From positions 1-31,687 of the forward strand of contig JADGIG010000048.1 in assembly GCA_018985235.1 (NCBI GenBank): a stretch of 31,687 bases of DNA, read 5' to 3'. This document shows positions 28,949-31,687 of this stretch, one piece after another; positions within the stretch are counted from its first letter, which is position 1; each line of letters begins with the position of its first letter. Made by a program: the position numbers and the translations under genes. Below the pieces are notes generated by a model. The model was not told the origin of the DNA and searched no databases. It worked only from the letters and a program-made list of their open reading frames with translations. This DNA comes from Sanchytrium tribonematis. Taxonomy: Eukaryota; Sanchytriomycota; Sanchytriomycetes; Sanchytriales; Sanchytriaceae.

Positions 28949-31687
28949 ATGCCAACTTTGGATGTTCATTGTAGAAATTGTGGTACACATCTGACAACGA
29001 ATGAAAGTCTCTTCTTTTTAAACAAGTCTCCGTGTGAGCTTGTTGTCAATTTGGACCAAAATTACAGCCTAGATACCAAGACGAATGAGTTCAATTTTAA
29101 ATGCACTCAATGTAAATTCACACTTGGGTCATATTCTGGGAACCATGGTAACTTTGATGTAGAAACCATTAGTGGTACATTGGATGGTTTTGAGATCAAA
29201 GGAAATATGCAGGATTGGAGGAAATATTGTACGAGTGTGGAAGTCAAGGAGCCTGAGGATGACGGAAAATTACAATGTAACAAGTGTGGCATTATAATTA
29301 TTTCGACTTATAAATTGTCATTTTTCGTAGAATCTCAAACTACAGTCAGGCTTGTGTTGAATCCTAAAGTACAAGAAGTAGTATTGAGTTCAAATGAATT
29401 GAACATCAAGCCTTCCAAAGACAATATGAATATATCGAATGTTTATTGCAAAAATATGGACTGGATTGGATTAGCTAGACCGTTGGAAGAATCTAGTAAC
29501 TTTAATTATGTACAGTTCGAACACAGCAAGACCTCTCTTTATATGTATGGGAAGAGACAAATTGAAAGGTATAACAAAATGTACAAATATTTGGGACTCG
29601 AAAAAATTTATAGTAACAAATTGCGTAAAATATCCAATTCCAGGTTTGAAATGCTGCCTATTAATTTGCCTTCTCACGATGAACTTTGTAAACTCATTCA
29701 GCATTACAATTTAACAAAAACCAAACCATATGACTTTCAAGTTGAAATGCTATATTATGCAGTTTTTTCCAATACCATTATTCACCTTATCACTGGCGCT
29801 GGTAAAACTCTTGTTAGTTCTATGGTTATCAAAATACTTCACAATCTTAATCCAGATAGATTATGTGTCGTTGTGGAACCCACTGTTCCTCTGGTTGGTC
29901 AACAAGCATCTTATTATGAAAAAGAGTTGGGACTTAAAGTTGTCAAGTTGTACGGTGAAATCAAAGACAAAGAGAGAGAGAATATATGGTTACAAGGCAA
30001 AAATAATTGTGATATTTTAGTTGTAACTCCCAAACTTTTTCAAGATTTAATTGAATCGACAAAACTTACCTTCGGTCAAATCGCAGCTATCATCATTGAC
30101 GAATGTCACAACGTGGTAGGAGGTCATCCAATCAATCAAATTCTTGAAAATTATTATAGTGTATTAGAAGCTGATGTTAGACCTAGATTAATAGGGTTGA
30201 CTGCTTCGCCGGTTAATGCTGTAGATGAAAGAACAGTCGTTAGTTCCAAATTAGAAAATTTACAACGAACATTCTGCGGAAAGGTTGTCACTCCTATGGA
30301 ATGTAATATGATGAGAATTCTAGACGTTGCCGAAATGATTGTGGAGCCAATACTAAATTATCAGTTAGATGAAGTATTCCCAAAGTTGTTAGATACTTTT
30401 CTAGAGTCTATTGCCACTCTTTTACTAATTAAAAAAGGTTTAGAACCTCTAAAGAAAAATCCAAACTGGATATCGTTCTACTCAAATAGGCACCTAATTT
30501 ATGAAACTGATTTTAAATTGAAGGAATTTTGCCTAAATTTGATTCAAGCTTTGGATATAAATTACGTTTTGGGACCGTATGCTACTGCGACTGCTATTTT
30601 AAAACTGCTAGACACTTTCGAAATTAATTCGCTAGAAAACAATATCATTTGCATAATTGATGAGTTTATAAACAATTTAAAATCTCTAGTTTCACGTTAT
30701 CAGAATTGTGGTTATTCTCAAAGATCCAATTGCCTGATTAATTTACTAGAGCAATTTATCTCATCTTCTAATGCGTATGAAATAAGCCAGACAAGAATAT
30801 TAATCTTTACTGATAAAAAGATATATTCTCGCTTTTTATATCGAGCCCTAAATGAGAACAACATACTTAAAAATTACAATCCTACCTTCATTGTGGGACA
30901 AGGTGGAAATGGTAAAATGAATTGGGAAAAAGATCAAAAACATATATTGAAGAATTTTGAAAATGGAGTGTCCAAAATTTTGATTAGTACTTCTGTCCTT
31001 GAGGAGGGTTTAGATATATCACAATGCAGCCATGTAATATTATTCAGCGATGAGTCTATAAATCATTTGAGAATGATTCAAATGAGAGGAAGGGCTCGTA
31101 AATCGGAAGGAAAATTCATCATTTTATCTAATCCAAATAATATCGAAGCTATTGTTAAACGAACCATTAAAGACTTGTCTAAAGAATGGAAGAATGTCAA
31201 ACTAGATATTAAATTAATAGAATTTATCTCCAAGTTTAAATCCTCAAAAATAATAATACCGCAAGCCCCACATGAAAAACCATGCCTGAATGAAATTAGA
31301 TTTGATTTTTTGACAGACGAGTATACTGATGATGACTTGGACAATCTAATATCACTGTTGGGCAAATCAGATATAAAGTGTGAGAATTTTGTTATATCGT
31401 CCTCTCAGACTCATACTGAGCTACTATTTAATCTATCTGAAGCCTTGGCTTCTACCCTACCTTCTCTCTGTTGGAAAATTAGACCCAGCAATATTGACTT
31501 CAAGCCAGCAGTCGATCATATTCTTTTCTCCGTCAACCAGGTTTCTAGAGGATTTTCTGTAGACAAAACTCAATTTTGTTGTATAGATTCTACTCATCCG
31601 GAAAAAATCAAAATACTGGATTTTAATTTGAACGAACTTTCTTTGGAATTTCCCTACAAAACATGTATGGCAAAAGCACACTTTCAG
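28949..31687 (+). CDS. RLR-CTD-like zinc modules + Dicer/RIG-I-type helicase, possible RdRP fusion (3' partial)
   Basis: An open frame of 913 codons from ATG 28949 to the window edge, with no stop. Residues 1-105 and about 106-200 look like two zinc modules of the RIG-I/LGP2 C-terminal type: Cys8/Cys11 with Cys52/Cys55, then Cys110/Cys113 with only Cys167 left of the second pair. The SF2 helicase follows: TGAGKT (Lys286), DECH (384-387), TASP (418-421), a helical insertion (about 440-640), STSVLEEGLDIS, and QMRGRARK (Arg713-Arg717). The DECH box, insertion and SVLEEGLDI motif place it with Dicer, RIG-I and DRH helicases. From about residue 780 the sequence resembles the front of eukaryotic RNA-dependent RNA polymerases (NLNELSLEF, then YKT). 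Helicase-RdRP fusions are known in Dictyostelium and oomycetes. A role in RNA silencing is inferred. Confidence 0.88.
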   Translation, partial: MPTLDVHCRNCGTHLTTNESLFFLNKSPCELVVNLDQNYSLDTKTNEFNFKCTQCKFTLGSYSGNHGNFDVETISGTLDGFEIKGNMQDWRKYCTSVEVKEPEDDGKLQCNKCGIIIISTYKLSFFVESQTTVRLVLNPKVQEVVLSSNELNIKPSKDNMNISNVYCKNMDWIGLARPLEESSNFNYVQFEHSKTSLYMYGKRQIERYNKMYKYLGLEKIYSNKLRKISNSRFEMLPINLPSHDELCKLIQHYNLTKTKPYDFQVEMLYYAVFSNTIIHLITGAGKTLVSSMVIKILHNLNPDRLCVVVEPTVPLVGQQASYYEKELGLKVVKLYGEIKDKERENIWLQGKNNCDILVVTPKLFQDLIESTKLTFGQIAAIIIDECHNVVGGHPINQILENYYSVLEADVRPRLIGLTASPVNAVDERTVVSSKLENLQRTFCGKVVTPMECNMMRILDVAEMIVEPILNYQLDEVFPKLLDTFLESIATLLLIKKGLEPLKKNPNWISFYSNRHLIYETDFKLKEFCLNLIQALDINYVLGPYATATAILKLLDTFEINSLENNIICIIDEFINNLKSLVSRYQNCGYSQRSNCLINLLEQFISSSNAYEISQTRILIFTDKKIYSRFLYRALNENNILKNYNPTFIVGQGGNGKMNWEKDQKHILKNFENGVSKILISTSVLEEGLDISQCSHVILFSDESINHLRMIQMRGRARKSEGKFIILSNPNNIEAIVKRTIKDLSKEWKNVKLDIKLIEFISKFKSSKIIIPQAPHEKPCLNEIRFDFLTDEYTDDDLDNLISLLGKSDIKCENFVISSSQTHTELLFNLSEALASTLPSLCWKIRPSNIDFKPAVDHILFSVNQVSRGFSVDKTQFCCIDSTHPEKIKILDFNLNELSLEFPYKTCMAKAHFQ

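Noticed and set aside
29508..30020. Short ORFs in other frames over the helicase gene
   Set aside because: The third frame is open from 28949 to the window edge with all helicase motifs in order, so these are shadows.
1..31687. Chlorarachniophyte nucleomorph genome
   Set aside because: The intron length fits, but TOR, a polyamine pump, p24, muskelin, BRK1 and an RNAi-type helicase are not expected in a nucleomorph.
1..31687. Ciliate or other reassigned genetic code
   Set aside because: TAA, TAG and TGA each end genes at the expected family C-terminus, and none occurs inside a conserved frame after splicing.

Overview
This is a gene-dense, AT-rich piece of a nuclear genome from an unidentified unicellular eukaryote. 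It is eukaryotic because it carries spliceosomal introns and genes for TOR, the kinetochore protein NUF2, the U3 snoRNP protein IMP3, a p24 cargo receptor, muskelin and BRK1 of the SCAR/WAVE complex. TAA, TAG and TGA all end genes, so the code appears standard, which argues against most ciliates. BRK1 suggests branched-actin motility. A Dicer/RIG-I-type helicase suggests RNA silencing. The gene set is far too broad for a nucleomorph. I cannot name the lineage.

Layout: a polyamine-type P5 ATPase cut at its 5' end (+, 2-2260); a small unknown ORF and an asteroid-type XPG-fold protein (-, 2238-4359); a beta-propeller/coiled-coil protein and the zinc chaperone ZNG1 (+, 4384-8321); TOR kinase (-, 8269-15256); muskelin (+, 15432-17583); a minus-strand run of ribonucleotide reductase small subunit, a P-loop protein, NUF2, a WD40 protein, a degenerate Aquarius-like protein and IMP3 (17607-24504); then a plus-strand run of p24-delta, a second propeller/coiled-coil protein, BRK1 with a proline-rich tail, MESH1, and a large helicase gene that runs off the window (24637-31687). 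The longest gap between genes is 175 bp (15257-15431). Several neighbours overlap or are 16-40 bp apart. I saw no tRNA, rRNA, CRISPR, transposon or other mobile element.

Three features stand out. (1) Six genes are each interrupted once, and in all six the break is repaired exactly by removing a 19-nt intron with GTA at the start, TT at positions 11-12, A at 14 and TAG at the end. (2) The Aquarius-like gene, related to the intron-binding helicase of the spliceosome, has lost its ATP-binding lysine and DEAD-like box and stops before the second RecA domain. This fits introns too short to hold the usual Aquarius site. (3) The last gene places two zinc modules resembling the RIG-I/LGP2 C-terminal RNA-end-binding domain in front of a Dicer/RIG-I-type helicase. 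The sequence after the helicase looks like the start of an RNA-dependent RNA polymerase. In addition, AATAAA lies on or within about 12 nt of the stop codon in 12 of 17 genes, implying almost no 3' UTR.
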